A stretch of 64,000 nucleotides of DNA. Origin: JANMMJ01 sp964543235. GTDB lineage: Bacteria; Pseudomonadota; Alphaproteobacteria; Rhizobiales; Aestuariivirgaceae. The notes below the pieces were generated by a model. That model was given only the letters and a program-made list of their open reading frames with translations, was not told the DNA's origin and ran no database searches. Location of the stretch: the NCBI GenBank assembly GCA_964543235.1, contig CAZIXE010000005.1, positions 1 through 64,000 of the forward strand. Direction: 5' to 3'. A program made the position numbers and the translations under genes. Shown one piece after another: positions 1 through 8,320 of the stretch. Within the stretch, counting starts at the first letter, position 1; the number at the start of each line of letters is the position of its first letter.

Positions 1-284
1 AGTGGAGTTCGTCCGGGAGGCAAATGCTGCGGCGGCTGCATCCACTGCCGCGGCGCGCCGAGCCATTGCACAAGCACGACGATGGCTCCGATCACCACCA
101 CCAATGTCAGGATAATGAACAGCGGACCGAAGAACATGCCGTATCCTCCTCCATCCCACCACATCATATGCGGGCCATATCCGTACCTGCCGGCGTCCGG
201 CGGCGCCTCTGCCAAGGCCCATTGCGCCGGCAGCCCGCCCGCCGCCGTCAGCGTTGCGATGAATAAGCGCGTTAGCCTTGTCAT
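1..284 (-). CDS. Small membrane protein, SHOCT-type family, truncated by window edge
   Basis: Reading leftwards from an ATG at 284, preceded by a GGGAGCAGGTAG ribosome site, gives at least 94 residues that run off the window. The N-terminus looks like a signal peptide (MTRLTRLFIATLTAAGG... ending in ALA). A segment rich in Gly, Tyr, Met and Trp (YGYGPHMMWWDGGGYG) follows, then one strong transmembrane helix (about residues 52-70). This layout is typical of short bacterial membrane proteins that end in a SHOCT motif, but the C-terminus lies outside the window, so the family is inferred. No function can be given. Confidence 0.6.
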   Translation of the reverse strand, partial: MTRLTRLFIATLTAAGGLPAQWALAEAPPDAGRYGYGPHMMWWDGGGYGMFFGPLFIILTLVVVIGAIVVLVQWLGAPRQWMQPPQHLPPGRTP

Positions 285-410
285 CTACCTGCTCCCGTAC
301 CGGCAATCCTATACACTTCAGTCAAGATGGCAGGACTGCCGATGGGCGCCTTGACATCGCTCAACTGCCTAGGCCGGCCGCCGGGCCCCTTGTTCGGCGC
401 GCTTGCCACT

Positions 411-1253
411 TTATTTCGGCGGCTCCTCCCGGTTGATCGGATAGATGCTGGCCGGGCCGAGCAGCGGCTGGATCAGCATGCGGTCGAGCCACAGATCGCG
501 GCGGCTGCGGAACTGCTCGATGCCGATCACCATGCCGTCATGGCCGTCGCGCGGCTGCGGCCGGTAGGTGCCGAGCAGGCGGTCCCACCATGGCACGTTG
601 AAGCCGAAATTGCTGTTGGTTTCGGACGGGCGGATGGAATGGTGGACGCGGTGCATGTCGGGCGTCACCACAAACCACCGCAGCACCCGGTCGATGCGGC
701 CGGGGATGCTGATGTTGCTGTGATTGAACAGCGATGTGGCGTTGAGCAGCACCTCGAAGACGAGAACGGCGACCGCCGGCGGTCCGAGCGCCGCCACCAC
801 CGCCAGCTTGATCCCCATCGACAGCAGGATTTCCACGGGATGGAACCTGAGGCCGGTGGTGACGTCGAATTCGAGATCGGCATGATGCATGCGGTGCAGC
901 CGCCACAGGGCCGGAACCGCGTGGAACATCACATGCTGCAGATAGATGACGAGATCGAGCACCAGCACCGCCAGCGGCACCGCGATCCAGGCGGGCACGG
1001 CGACAACATTGAGCAGGCCGAATCCCTGCTGCTCGGCAATGAGGGCGAGGCCCACCGCCAGAATGGGAAAGGTGAGCCGCAGCACCAGCGTATCGACCGC
1101 CACCAAAGCGAGATTGTTGCTCCAGCGCAAGAGCCGCGGGATCTCCCGCCGGCGCCGCGGCAGGGCCGCTTCGAGCAGCGCCATCACCACCAGCACACCG
1201 GCGAAAAAGCCAAGGCGGATCGCCGGCTCATGGGCAAGCAGCAGTTCGGACAT
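411..1253 (-). CDS. Sterol desaturase / fatty acid hydroxylase superfamily membrane protein
   Basis: A 280-residue integral membrane di-iron oxygenase-type protein. The histidine clusters that bind the two irons are visible: HVMFH (107-111), HRMHH (120-124), FHPVE (from 138), FNHSN (177-181) and HRVHH (201-205), set between hydrophobic helices. The family hydroxylates or desaturates lipids at the membrane; the substrate here is unknown. The ATG at 1253 is chosen because it follows GGAAG and starts the hydrophobic N-terminus. A longer reading to 1451 adds only an arginine-rich stretch unlike the family. The gene stands alone, transcribed leftwards. Confidence 0.85.
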   Translation of the reverse strand: MSELLLAHEPAIRLGFFAGVLVVMALLEAALPRRRREIPRLLRWSNNLALVAVDTLVLRLTFPILAVGLALIAEQQGFGLLNVVAVPAWIAVPLAVLVLDLVIYLQHVMFHAVPALWRLHRMHHADLEFDVTTGLRFHPVEILLSMGIKLAVVAALGPPAVAVLVFEVLLNATSLFNHSNISIPGRIDRVLRWFVVTPDMHRVHHSIRPSETNSNFGFNVPWWDRLLGTYRPQPRDGHDGMVIGIEQFRSRRDLWLDRMLIQPLLGPASIYPINREEPPK

Positions 1254-1489
1254 CGACCGGACTTCCAGTGGGCGCGAACGGGAATAGCCTTGTTCGCTCG
1301 ATCGGACTGATGATACCGCCGATGGTCGACCACCGGCAATTGCCGGCCTGCGCCGGTGCCGGCTAGCGGGCTGAAGGCGAAGTCCGTCACCGCCAATCCT
1401 AGACTCGCCGCCGTCCTGCCCCGTGGCGGCGCCGTTGCGGTGGAGCGTCATCGCATGCCGAGGTTCCCGGCCGGGAAGGGAGTATCATG

Positions 1490-1518
1490 TTGACCACGTC
1501 ATCCCTTTATCATATGAT
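1490..1518 (+). promoter_or_regulatory. Sigma-70-type promoter of the toxin-antitoxin pair
   Basis: A TTGACC -35 element (1490-1495), an exact 17-bp spacer and a TATGAT -10 element (1513-1518) precede the antitoxin start at 1545. The -10 lies inside an 18-bp perfect palindrome, as expected for an autorepressed toxin-antitoxin promoter. The 1254-1489 stretch before it shows only short GC-rich inverted repeats and no convincing gene. Confidence 0.7.
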
Positions 1519-1528
1519 ATATCATATG
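1511..1528. promoter_or_regulatory. 18-bp perfect palindrome, probable antitoxin operator
   Basis: CATATGATATATCATATG is identical to its reverse complement and covers the -10 box of the promoter. It is strikingly AT-rich against its surroundings. By analogy with other VapBC systems, the antitoxin, or the antitoxin-toxin complex, would bind here and block transcription; that is an inference. Confidence 0.65.
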
Positions 1529-1544
1529 TTATCCGGAGACTGCG

Positions 1545-1919
1545 ATGGGCAAGTACCAGCCGCTCGGGACGTTCCTGGCAGGGCTCGACCTGCAGCGCTG
1601 GCGCGTCAGCTTTGGCGAGATCGAGGCGATCCTGGGCTTTGCCCTGCCACAGAGCGCCTACCGCTACCCTGCCTGGTGGGCCAATGACGAGACCGGGCAT
1701 TCCCATGCCCGCGCCTGGCTGGCCGCCGGGTGGAAGACCGAGGATGTGGACCTCGGCGCCCGCAGCGTCACCCTGGTCAGGCAGCAGCCGGCCCCTGTCG
1801 CCGGGAGCCGGCGCTTCGGCTGCATGCGGGGAACCTTCGCCCTTGCCCCGGACCAGGACCTGACCGCTCCGCTGGGCGACGACATCCTGGCTGAACGCGG
1901 CATCCTTTACCGTGAGTGA
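1545..1919 (+). CDS. VapB-like antitoxin with N-terminal DUF7662-like domain
   Basis: A 124-residue protein, with GGAG 6 bp before the ATG. Residues 1-80 (MGKYQPLGTFLAGLD... AWWANDETGHSHARAWLAAGW...) resemble the small domain I know as DUF7662, often seen as a stand-alone protein. The last 30 residues (DLTAPLGDDILAERGILYRE) look like the short toxin-wrapping tail of VapB antitoxins. It overlaps the PIN toxin gene by 8 bp, so the two are translationally coupled. No AbrB, ribbon-helix-helix or Phd fold is obvious, so the N-terminal domain may be the DNA-binding part. The antitoxin role is inferred from context. Confidence 0.65.
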   Translation: MGKYQPLGTFLAGLDLQRWRVSFGEIEAILGFALPQSAYRYPAWWANDETGHSHARAWLAAGWKTEDVDLGARSVTLVRQQPAPVAGSRRFGCMRGTFALAPDQDLTAPLGDDILAERGILYRE

Positions 1920-2310
1920 TCTGCTGCTCGACACCTGTGCGCTGATCTGGGTGCTGGCTGGCGATCCGCTCGACGCGCGCGCCAGGAGGGCGATTGCCGA
2001 CGCGCGCCTGCACGTCTCGGCGGTCAGCGCCCTCGAGATCGCCATGCTGCGCCGCCGCGGGCGCATGATCATCCAGGCCGCGCCTGCCGCCTGGTTTCAC
2101 GCCAGCCTCGCCGCCCTCGACGCGCGGCTCCACATGATGACCCCGGATATCCTGTTCGCCTCGCAGGAACTGGCCGGTGACTTCAACGGCGACCCTTTTG
2201 ACCGGATCGTCATTGCCACTGCCCGCCACGCCGCCCTGACGGTGGTGACGCGCGACCGGCCGATGCTGGACTACTGTGCCGCGAACGGCATCGCCCGCCT
2301 GCGCTGCTGA
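1912..2310 (+). CDS. vapC: PIN-domain ribonuclease toxin, VapC family
   Basis: A 132-residue PIN domain, the usual VapC length, starting at GTG 1912 inside the end of the antitoxin gene. The acidic metal-binding residues are present: Asp7 in LLLDTCALIW, Glu42 in SALEIAML, Asp94/Asp97 in GDPFDR and an Asp near 115 in VVTRDRPMLDY. VapC toxins cut specific RNAs, often initiator tRNA or rRNA, with Mg2+; the target here is unknown. The intact active site suggests a live toxin held in check by the preceding gene. Confidence 0.85.
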   Translation: MSDLLLDTCALIWVLAGDPLDARARRAIADARLHVSAVSALEIAMLRRRGRMIIQAAPAAWFHASLAALDARLHMMTPDILFASQELAGDFNGDPFDRIVIATARHAALTVVTRDRPMLDYCAANGIARLRC

Positions 2311-2455
2311 TGGAACCGCGCCGCGGCTGAGGTGATTCGCCGGGTGGAGGCCAACCGCCGCCGCCGCCTGCGGCCCTGACCCGCGCTGCGCGGCGATTGA
2401 CGCCGGCCGGGGCGCTCTCCATTCTGCGCGCCTCGCAACCAGGATGGACCCCCTC

Positions 2456-2902
2456 ATGCTCAAAGGCATTTCCAAGCACGTTTCGACCGACCTCCTCTGG
2501 ACGCTGGCCTCCATGGGCCATGGCGATGACCTCGTCGTCGTCGACACCAATTTCCCGGCCCAGTCGGTGGCCAACATGACGGCATCCGGCAAGCTGGTGG
2601 AGATGCCGGGCTTCAACACCCAGGACGCGCTCAAGGTGATCCTCGATCTCTACCCGCTCGACTCCTTTGTCGACGATGCCGTGAAGGGCATGCAGGTCGT
2701 GGGCAAGCCCGACGAGGTGCTGGAGATCCACAAGCAGGCCCAGGCGGTGATTGACGCCGCCGAGGGCGAGCACTGGCCGATGCTCTTCGTCGAACGCTTC
2801 GCCTTCTACGAGGCCGCCAAAAAGGCCTATGCCGTGGTCAGGACCGGCGAGGGCCGCCCCTATGGCTGCTTCATCCTCAAGAAGGGCGTGATCTTCTCCT
2901 GA
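2456..2902 (+). CDS. fucU: L-fucose mutarotase, RbsD/FucU family
   Basis: About 148 residues that match FucU from end to end: MLKGIS at the start, the MGHGD motif with His22, NFPAQS, and the C-terminal ERFAFYEAAKKAYAVVRTGE. FucU interconverts the alpha and beta anomers of L-fucose. I prefer ATG 2456 because relatives begin MLKxI and AGGA lies about 10 bp upstream; ATG 2444 is the alternative and lacks a ribosome site. A weak TTGACG (2397) promoter is possible. Its stop lies 19 bp from the end of the convergent kinase gene, and the aldolase beyond completes a fucose set. Confidence 0.88.
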   Translation: MLKGISKHVSTDLLWTLASMGHGDDLVVVDTNFPAQSVANMTASGKLVEMPGFNTQDALKVILDLYPLDSFVDDAVKGMQVVGKPDEVLEIHKQAQAVIDAAEGEHWPMLFVERFAFYEAAKKAYAVVRTGEGRPYGCFILKKGVIFS

Positions 2903-2921
2903 GGGCGCAGACGGCGGCGCC

Positions 2922-4313
2922 TCAAGACAGAGCCAGCCACGTTTCGGCGTAGCGCTTCAGCCCCTTGAGTCTGGCCGGCGTGACCGGCTTGAGCGCCAGC
3001 GCCACCTGCGGCAGTTCCTCGCGCGCATCGATCTGCGCGATGAGCGCCGCCCCGGCCGTGGTGCCGTCGCGCAATGCCGAAGCCTCGACCTTCTGTTTGG
3101 GCCTGAGCGCCGCCAGGACGCTCAGGAACACCGGGTTCTGGGCGAACGGCCCGTCCACCACGATGCGGTTCTGCGATCTGATCGCCGCGAGCTGCCGGTC
3201 GCACATCAGCGCGCAGTAGAGCGCGGCGAGCGAGGCCCGCGCGCCGATCGTCTTGGGCTGCGGCCCGGTGATGCGGCCCTTGCCGCCGGTACCGGGCATC
3301 GGCCCACCGGAATTGCTGAAGGAGGGCAAAGCCAGCGTGCCCTGATCGATCAGCGCCTGCACGTCCGCAAGGCTCGCCGCTTCGGCCGGCGCCTGGCCGG
3401 CCACCAGCTCGAATTCGCGGCCCCCGAAGAAGCGCGAGCAGGCCACCTGCCGCCCGAAAATGTCGGTGTTGGTGTTGGTATCGAACTTCGGATCAAGCGC
3501 CTGGAAGGGCATCGACGTGTCGAAGCTGATGAGCCAAGTGCCGCTGGAGACCAGCGTGAACCGGCCGAGCCCGGCCGCGAGGTAGCGCACACAGTTGCCG
3601 GTCGAATCATGCACCCCCGCCAGCACCCGCCCCGCCCCGCGGAAACCGTCGCCGCGGAACTCGGGCTGCAGTGTGCCCACCACCTCCCACGCCTTGGCGA
3701 AACGCGGGAACAGCCGGTCCCAGCCCCGCCCGGTGACCAGCGACGACAGCCGGTTGCGGGCGACGTCCATGAGCTGCGTCTGGCACGACATCGACGAAAT
3801 CTCGCACACTGCCACCCCCGACAGGCGCTGCGCCACATACTGGATCCACGGGATTACCGTGGCGACCTGCGCGAATTCATGCGGGAAGGCCTGCTCCTGC
3901 CAGAAGAGCTGCAGGCCATGGGTGAGTGCCATCGGCAGCAGCGGGCAATAGACCTCGGCAAAGGGCGGCTCGATCGCCCGGTAGGCGTTGACGATTTCGG
4001 CCGGCGGCGCGGCCTGATAGTCCATGACCGGGAGCGCAAGCCGGCCATCGGCGCCGAGCAGGGCGAGCGCCGCCCCATGCGCGGCCGGCACGATGGCATC
4101 GACGGGCAGGATGCGGTCGAGTTCGGGAAGGGCTGTGCGGCAGAGTTCGGCGACCACCGTATGGTCAAGGTGATCGTAGGGCGCGCCCTTGATCTGCCGC
4201 GAGGCCGCCTTGCGCTCTGCCACCGCCTCGCCCTCCGGCGAGAACAGCATGACCTTGGTGTTGGTGTAGCCGGCATCGACCACCGCGATGCCGCGCAGCT
4301 GGCGTTCGACCAT
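2922..4313 (-). CDS. FGGY carbohydrate kinase, probable L-fuculokinase
   Basis: A 463-residue FGGY kinase starting at an ATG preceded by GGGAGGATTC; a 14-residue upstream extension is not used. The N-terminal phosphate-binding motif (AVVDAGYTNTKVMLFSPEG) and the C-terminal ATPase motifs (VDGPFAQNP, GTTAGAAL) are present. Placed between fucU and a class II aldolase, it most likely phosphorylates L-fuculose at O-1, giving the aldolase its substrate. It is read leftwards and starts 116 bp from the aldolase start, so the two share a divergent promoter region. Rhamnulokinase or a related kinase cannot be excluded. Confidence 0.8.
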   Translation of the reverse strand: MVERQLRGIAVVDAGYTNTKVMLFSPEGEAVAERKAASRQIKGAPYDHLDHTVVAELCRTALPELDRILPVDAIVPAAHGAALALLGADGRLALPVMDYQAAPPAEIVNAYRAIEPPFAEVYCPLLPMALTHGLQLFWQEQAFPHEFAQVATVIPWIQYVAQRLSGVAVCEISSMSCQTQLMDVARNRLSSLVTGRGWDRLFPRFAKAWEVVGTLQPEFRGDGFRGAGRVLAGVHDSTGNCVRYLAAGLGRFTLVSSGTWLISFDTSMPFQALDPKFDTNTNTDIFGRQVACSRFFGGREFELVAGQAPAEAASLADVQALIDQGTLALPSFSNSGGPMPGTGGKGRITGPQPKTIGARASLAALYCALMCDRQLAAIRSQNRIVVDGPFAQNPVFLSVLAALRPKQKVEASALRDGTTAGAALIAQIDAREELPQVALALKPVTPARLKGLKRYAETWLALS

Positions 4314-4429
4314 GAATCCTCCCGATGGCGCCCAGCTTGCGGGACGGGCTGGCATGCGTCAATCGGGTGTGGACGAAGCCCCGGCCCGCCGCTAGGTTCC
4401 GGCGCCGTGAGTGGGAGGGAAGTTGTGAC

Positions 4430-5161
4430 ATGGCGAAACTGAAGTACAAGGCGCTGCGCAAGAAGGTCATCGAAACCTGCCTGCGCATGAACGCGGAGGG
4501 CATCAACCAGGGCACCTCCGGCAATGTCAGTGCCAGGACCGACGAGGGCTTCCTCATCACCGCCTCCGGCATACCCTACGAGAAGATGGAGCCGGAACAT
4601 GTCGTCGAGATGGATCTCGACGGCGGCTATGTCGGCGAGTTCCTGCCCTCGACCGAATGGCGCATGCACATGGATATCTTCAAGGCGCGGCCCGAGGCCG
4701 GTGCCGTCGTCCACACCCATTCGATCCATGCCACCGCCCTCGCCTGCCTGCGGAAGGAAGTGCCGGCCTTTCACTACATGATCGGCGTCACCGGCGGCTC
4801 TTCGCTCCGCGTTTCCGACTATGCCGAGTTCGGCACCCAGGAACTCTCCGACACCATGCTGAAGGCGCTGGAAGGCCGCACCGCCTGCCTGCTCGCCAAT
4901 CATGGCCAGATCGCCTTTGGTCCCGATCTCGACAAGGCGCTGTGGCTGGCCGGCGAGATCGAGACCCTGTGCAAGCAGTACTGGGCCGCCTGCCTCGCCG
5001 GCGAGCCGGTGATCCTCAACGAGGCCCAGATGGCAACCGTGCTGGCCCGCTTCAAATCCTACGGCAAGCAGGCCGGCGAGATGGCGAAGTCGGGCGCCAG
5101 GGCGGTTTACGCGCCCACCCGCCGCGACGCACCGAAACCGGGCAAGAAAGCCGGAAAGTAG
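4430..5161 (+). CDS. fucA: Class II aldolase, probable L-fuculose-phosphate aldolase
   Basis: A 243-residue class II aldolase/adducin-domain protein. The zinc-site histidines are seen in VHTHSIHA and in NHGQIAFGPD, and the phosphate-binding GTSGNVSAR motif is near residue 25. The enzyme splits L-fuculose 1-phosphate into dihydroxyacetone phosphate and L-lactaldehyde. The start is the ATG at 4430 after GGGAGGGAAG; the open frame to 4325 is ignored. The C-terminal tail is rich in Lys, Pro and Arg. The assignment to fucose rests on the neighbouring fucU and kinase; fucose isomerase or a dehydrogenase is not in the window. Confidence 0.8.
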   Translation: MAKLKYKALRKKVIETCLRMNAEGINQGTSGNVSARTDEGFLITASGIPYEKMEPEHVVEMDLDGGYVGEFLPSTEWRMHMDIFKARPEAGAVVHTHSIHATALACLRKEVPAFHYMIGVTGGSSLRVSDYAEFGTQELSDTMLKALEGRTACLLANHGQIAFGPDLDKALWLAGEIETLCKQYWAACLAGEPVILNEAQMATVLARFKSYGKQAGEMAKSGARAVYAPTRRDAPKPGKKAGK

Positions 5162-5169
5162 CCCCGCTC

Positions 5170-6312
5170 TCAGCGGCGGACGGCGTCCAGTACATGTTCG
5201 CGGAACAGCTGGTAGGGCACCTCATTCTGCCGCGGGTCGTTGTAGAAGCCGGCGGTGATCGCCACCACGATGTCGAGCGCCGGGACGATATAGATGCGCT
5301 GCCCGCCGAGCCCCTGCGCGCTGATCCAGGCAATGCGGTGTTGGCCGACCATCTCATGGTCGGTCCACCACTGATAGCCGTAGCCGAGCGAGGCGATGCC
5401 GTCGATGCCCCTGAACTGCGGCCGGATGGACGCATCGATCCACGCCTGCGAGACGATGCGGCGGCCCTCGTGGAAGCCGCGGTTGAGCACCAGGAGTCCG
5501 AGCTTCGCCATGTCGCGCGGCCTGAGCCTGAGGCCCGAGGCCGCCGCCGCCTCCAGGCTGACCGGCATCCTCACCCACTCGAACGATGTGATGCCGAGCG
5601 GATCGAACAGGTTCTCCTTGGCGAAGCCGGCTAGCGGCTGGCCGCTGGCACGGGCAACGACCCCGGCCAGAAGCTGGGTGTCGCCGCCGCTGTAGGTCCA
5701 CTGTGTGCCGGGCCGGTGCACCACCGGCTGTTCCAGGATGAAGCGGTAGGGATCGGCAGCCCTTGTCATGCGGACTTCCGTGTTCAGCGCATCGGTGTAA
5801 GGCAGGCTCTCGTCCCAGGCGATGCCCGACGACATGGTGAGCAGATGCCGCAGCTTGAGCGGTTCGCCACCGCTGCCGGTCCGTGCCGCCGCCTCGGGGA
5901 ACCAGCGGCTCACCGGTTCCTCGACGGAGTCGATCAATCCCTTGTCGATGGCAATCCCCGCCAGGAGCGACACGACACTCTTGCTGACCGAGCGGAGATC
6001 ATGTTTCGTATCCGCTGAATGCTGCACATGGCCGAGCTTCGTGCCCCAGCGCTCGTCCCGGCCCGCACCGTAGTGCTCGTAGACGAGCCGGCCGCCCCGC
6101 ACCACGACGATGCCATGGACATTCATGGCCGCATCCCCGTCCAGCCGTGCCCCGAGCGAACACAGCACCGCCGGATCAAGCCCCTGCGCCGCAGGCGCTG
6201 ACACCGCCCAGTCAGCCGCCGCCTGCGGCACATCGCACCCCGTCGCCGCCGGCGCTGCCCGGGGTCCGAGCCACAGCAGTGCGAGCAGCGCGGCAAGCAG
6301 CCGCAAGGCCAT
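5170..6312 (-). CDS. Exported serine hydrolase, class C beta-lactamase-like
   Basis: A 380-residue protein with an N-terminal signal peptide (MALRLLAALLALLWLGPRAAPAA). The active-site serine motif SxxK is S108-V-S-K111, and the tyrosine motif is Y207-S-G in WTYSGGDTQ. The third motif is degenerate (around GQHRIAW...GLGGQ). Such proteins are esterases, peptidases or penicillin-binding-protein relatives rather than true beta-lactamases. GGAGGAACGCC precedes the chosen ATG. Its 3' end lies 8 bp from the convergent aldolase gene. The substrate is unknown. Confidence 0.85.
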   Translation of the reverse strand: MALRLLAALLALLWLGPRAAPAATGCDVPQAAADWAVSAPAAQGLDPAVLCSLGARLDGDAAMNVHGIVVVRGGRLVYEHYGAGRDERWGTKLGHVQHSADTKHDLRSVSKSVVSLLAGIAIDKGLIDSVEEPVSRWFPEAAARTGSGGEPLKLRHLLTMSSGIAWDESLPYTDALNTEVRMTRAADPYRFILEQPVVHRPGTQWTYSGGDTQLLAGVVARASGQPLAGFAKENLFDPLGITSFEWVRMPVSLEAAAASGLRLRPRDMAKLGLLVLNRGFHEGRRIVSQAWIDASIRPQFRGIDGIASLGYGYQWWTDHEMVGQHRIAWISAQGLGGQRIYIVPALDIVVAITAGFYNDPRQNEVPYQLFREHVLDAVRR

Positions 6313-6367
6313 TGGCGTTCCTCCATCGCCCGCCACCCTAGCATGCAGCCCGCACCACCGCGACTGT

Positions 6368-7216
6368 TCAGCTCTCCGCCAGCGCCTCGACCTCCTCAAG
6401 GCCGATCGGCGCCCCTTCCTCTCGTGCCACGAACAGGGCGGCCGCCGCATTGGCAAAGCGCACCGCCCGGGAGAGATCGTCGCCTCTGGCCAGCCGCGCC
6501 GCCAGCGCTCCGCAGAACATATCCCCGGCGCCGTGCGATGACACCTGCCGCACCGGATGCGCGTTGAGATGGCTGGCCCGTCCGCGGTCGCGGAGCTCAA
6601 CGCCCCTGGCACCACACGTCAGCACCAGCCGAAGATCGGAGCGTCCGGTTAGGCCGCCGCTCTGCTCCGCCTCGACCCGGTTCAGCACCAGGATATCCGC
6701 GAGCCGCACGAGATCATCGGCAAGCGGCCGCCACGGCGCACAATTGAGCACCACGCACATGGCCCGGTCCCTGGCCAACCTGGCCGCAGCCATGTTGACA
6801 GCTTCCGGAATTTCGTTCTGAAGCATGAGCACGCGTGCCGACAGACTGGCGAGCCCCGCAATGGCGATCGCCCGGTTGGCGCCGGATACCACCGATGCGC
6901 CGTAGCTGCCACTACGATCGACGATCGCAACGCTCATGCCTGAACCCAGCGCAGCATCCTCACAAACGGCGCTGACATCGACTCCCGCTGCCGCGAGATC
7001 ATCCCTGAGCCGGCGGCCAAAATCGTCGCGGCCGATACAGCCGATGAACTGCGTGGCGGCCCCGAACCGCGCCGCCGCCTTCGCCTGATTGCCGCCCTTG
7101 CCGCCGCATTTGAAGCCCCAGCGCTCGCCGAGCACAGTCTCGTCGGAGCGGGGCAGCGGGCTTCCGTAGATCATGATGTCGAGATGCAGCGAGCCGACTA
7201 CTGCGACGTCGAACAC
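6368..7216 (-). CDS. PfkB-family (ribokinase-like) sugar kinase
   Basis: A 282-residue PfkB kinase with GTG start. The N-terminal FDVAVVGSLHLDI and glycine-rich KCGGKGGNQAKAA bind sugar. Near residue 230 the SSHGAGDMFCGAL motif holds the catalytic Asp and anion hole. It is closest in style to ribokinases. It follows the TIM-barrel isomerase gene with a 1-bp gap (stop at 7218), so the two are coupled and form a two-gene operon divergent from the ABC transporter operon. A role in phosphorylating an isomerised sugar or polyol is inferred from that context. Confidence 0.85.
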   Translation of the reverse strand: MFDVAVVGSLHLDIMIYGSPLPRSDETVLGERWGFKCGGKGGNQAKAAARFGAATQFIGCIGRDDFGRRLRDDLAAAGVDVSAVCEDAALGSGMSVAIVDRSGSYGASVVSGANRAIAIAGLASLSARVLMLQNEIPEAVNMAAARLARDRAMCVVLNCAPWRPLADDLVRLADILVLNRVEAEQSGGLTGRSDLRLVLTCGARGVELRDRGRASHLNAHPVRQVSSHGAGDMFCGALAARLARGDDLSRAVRFANAAAALFVAREEGAPIGLEEVEALAES

Positions 7217-7217
7217 T

Positions 7218-8201
7218 TTATTCCCCGGCCAGCGCCGCGTTGACGATCCGCCGCGCGGTGATCGCGTCCTGCCGCGCCATGGCTTCGGCGAGGGCTGGTG
7301 TTTGCCGCAACCGCGTCACCACCTTGCGCAGCGCCGTCACCGTTTCGATGTTAAGGGTGCACTCGGCCACCGGGTCGATTCCCGAGGCGTCGGGAAAGGT
7401 ATCAAAATAGATGGCGCTGTCATAGCCCAGTGTCTCGGCGACATAGAGGAGTTCGACCGTGGCCACCGGATTTACTCCCGCGACCATCAGGCCGTCATCG
7501 CGTTTGCCGTAGCCGTCATTGAGGTGAATGCCGAGCAGGCGTGAATGCCGCGCCGCGAGCATGGCGGCGAAGGCTGGCATTTCCTGCGCATAGAGCACAT
7601 GCGCAAAGTCGAGAGTCACGCCCAGATTCGGATTGCCTGCCTCGCGAATGGCCAGCAACGTCGTGCCGATATCGCTGATGAGCGAAAAGGCCCGCGGCTC
7701 ATTGGGCTTGTATTCGATGGCGATGTCGATGTCGGGGTTATGGGACGCCACTTGCCGGATGCCCTCGACTTCGAGCGTCCAGGCTTCGGCATAGTTCACC
7801 TGAAACGGATAGTCGAAGCCATCCTGCCCCAGCCACAGCGTCATGAGCCGCCCGTCCGCCGCGCTGAGCGCGTCAATTCCCCGCTTTGTAAGGTCGATGG
7901 CCTTGCAACGGACTGCCGGATCGGGGTGCGAGAACGCCCCCAGGCTGAATCCCGGCTCGCCGTAATAGCGCATGGCGAAACCGTTGAGCGTCAGCCCGAG
8001 CCTTTCCAGTACCTGCCGCATCTCGCCAGGCGTGGTGTCGGCCAGATGGTCGGGATAGTTGAGATCGACCGCATTGAGGCCCGGCACCGTCGCAGCGCGC
8101 GCCAGCAGATCGTGCGTGGTGATGCGGTTCCGGCCCGGCCAGTAGGCCTCGGCACCGGCCTTGAATGCATTCAGGCGGGCGGCGAATCTTGTGCGCTGCA
8201 A
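7218..8201 (-). CDS. TIM-barrel sugar isomerase/epimerase (AP-endonuclease-2 fold)
   Basis: A 327-residue xylose-isomerase-like TIM barrel. Probable metal ligands appear in order: Glu in IAIEYKPNE, Asp in GVTLDFAHV, His in LGIHLNDGYG and Asp in YFDTFPDASG. Relatives interconvert keto and aldo sugars or epimerise keto-sugars. The start is TTG at 8201 with GGGGGA upstream; an ATG at 8209 is in another frame and stops quickly. It is read away from the ABC transporter genes, across a 223-bp regulatory gap, and probably feeds its product to the coupled PfkB kinase. Confidence 0.8.
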   Translation of the reverse strand: MQRTRFAARLNAFKAGAEAYWPGRNRITTHDLLARAATVPGLNAVDLNYPDHLADTTPGEMRQVLERLGLTLNGFAMRYYGEPGFSLGAFSHPDPAVRCKAIDLTKRGIDALSAADGRLMTLWLGQDGFDYPFQVNYAEAWTLEVEGIRQVASHNPDIDIAIEYKPNEPRAFSLISDIGTTLLAIREAGNPNLGVTLDFAHVLYAQEMPAFAAMLAARHSRLLGIHLNDGYGKRDDGLMVAGVNPVATVELLYVAETLGYDSAIYFDTFPDASGIDPVAECTLNIETVTALRKVVTRLRQTPALAEAMARQDAITARRIVNAALAGE

Positions 8202-8289
8202 CAGAACATTCCCCCAGTTTTCACTGCGGCCTTCTTAGCGGCTGGCGCCCGCCGCAGGCAAAAACTTTGGCCGGGACGGCGATTGCCGA

Positions 8290-8318
8290 TTGACAGTTCC
8301 GTCCAGCCGATTTTAGAT
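8290..8318 (+). promoter_or_regulatory. Candidate promoter of the polyol/sugar ABC operon
   Basis: A perfect TTGACA -35 (8290-8295), a 17-bp spacer and a weak TTAGAT -10 (8313-8318) lie 107 bp before the first permease. The weak -10 and a nearby palindrome suggest a regulated promoter. Confidence 0.45.
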
Positions 8319-8320
8319 GC

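Noticed and set aside
327..1310. Long rightward open frame over the hydroxylase gene
   Set aside because: His/Arg/Gln-rich translation typical of the antisense strand of a GC-rich gene; the leftward frame has clear family motifs.
1340..1372. GCCGGC-type inverted repeats before the toxin-antitoxin operon
   Set aside because: Short GC-only repeats are frequent here, and there is no T-run or other context.
2397..2425. TTGACG...CATTCT as the fucU promoter
   Set aside because: The -10 matches only three of six positions in GC-rich DNA; not strong enough to annotate.
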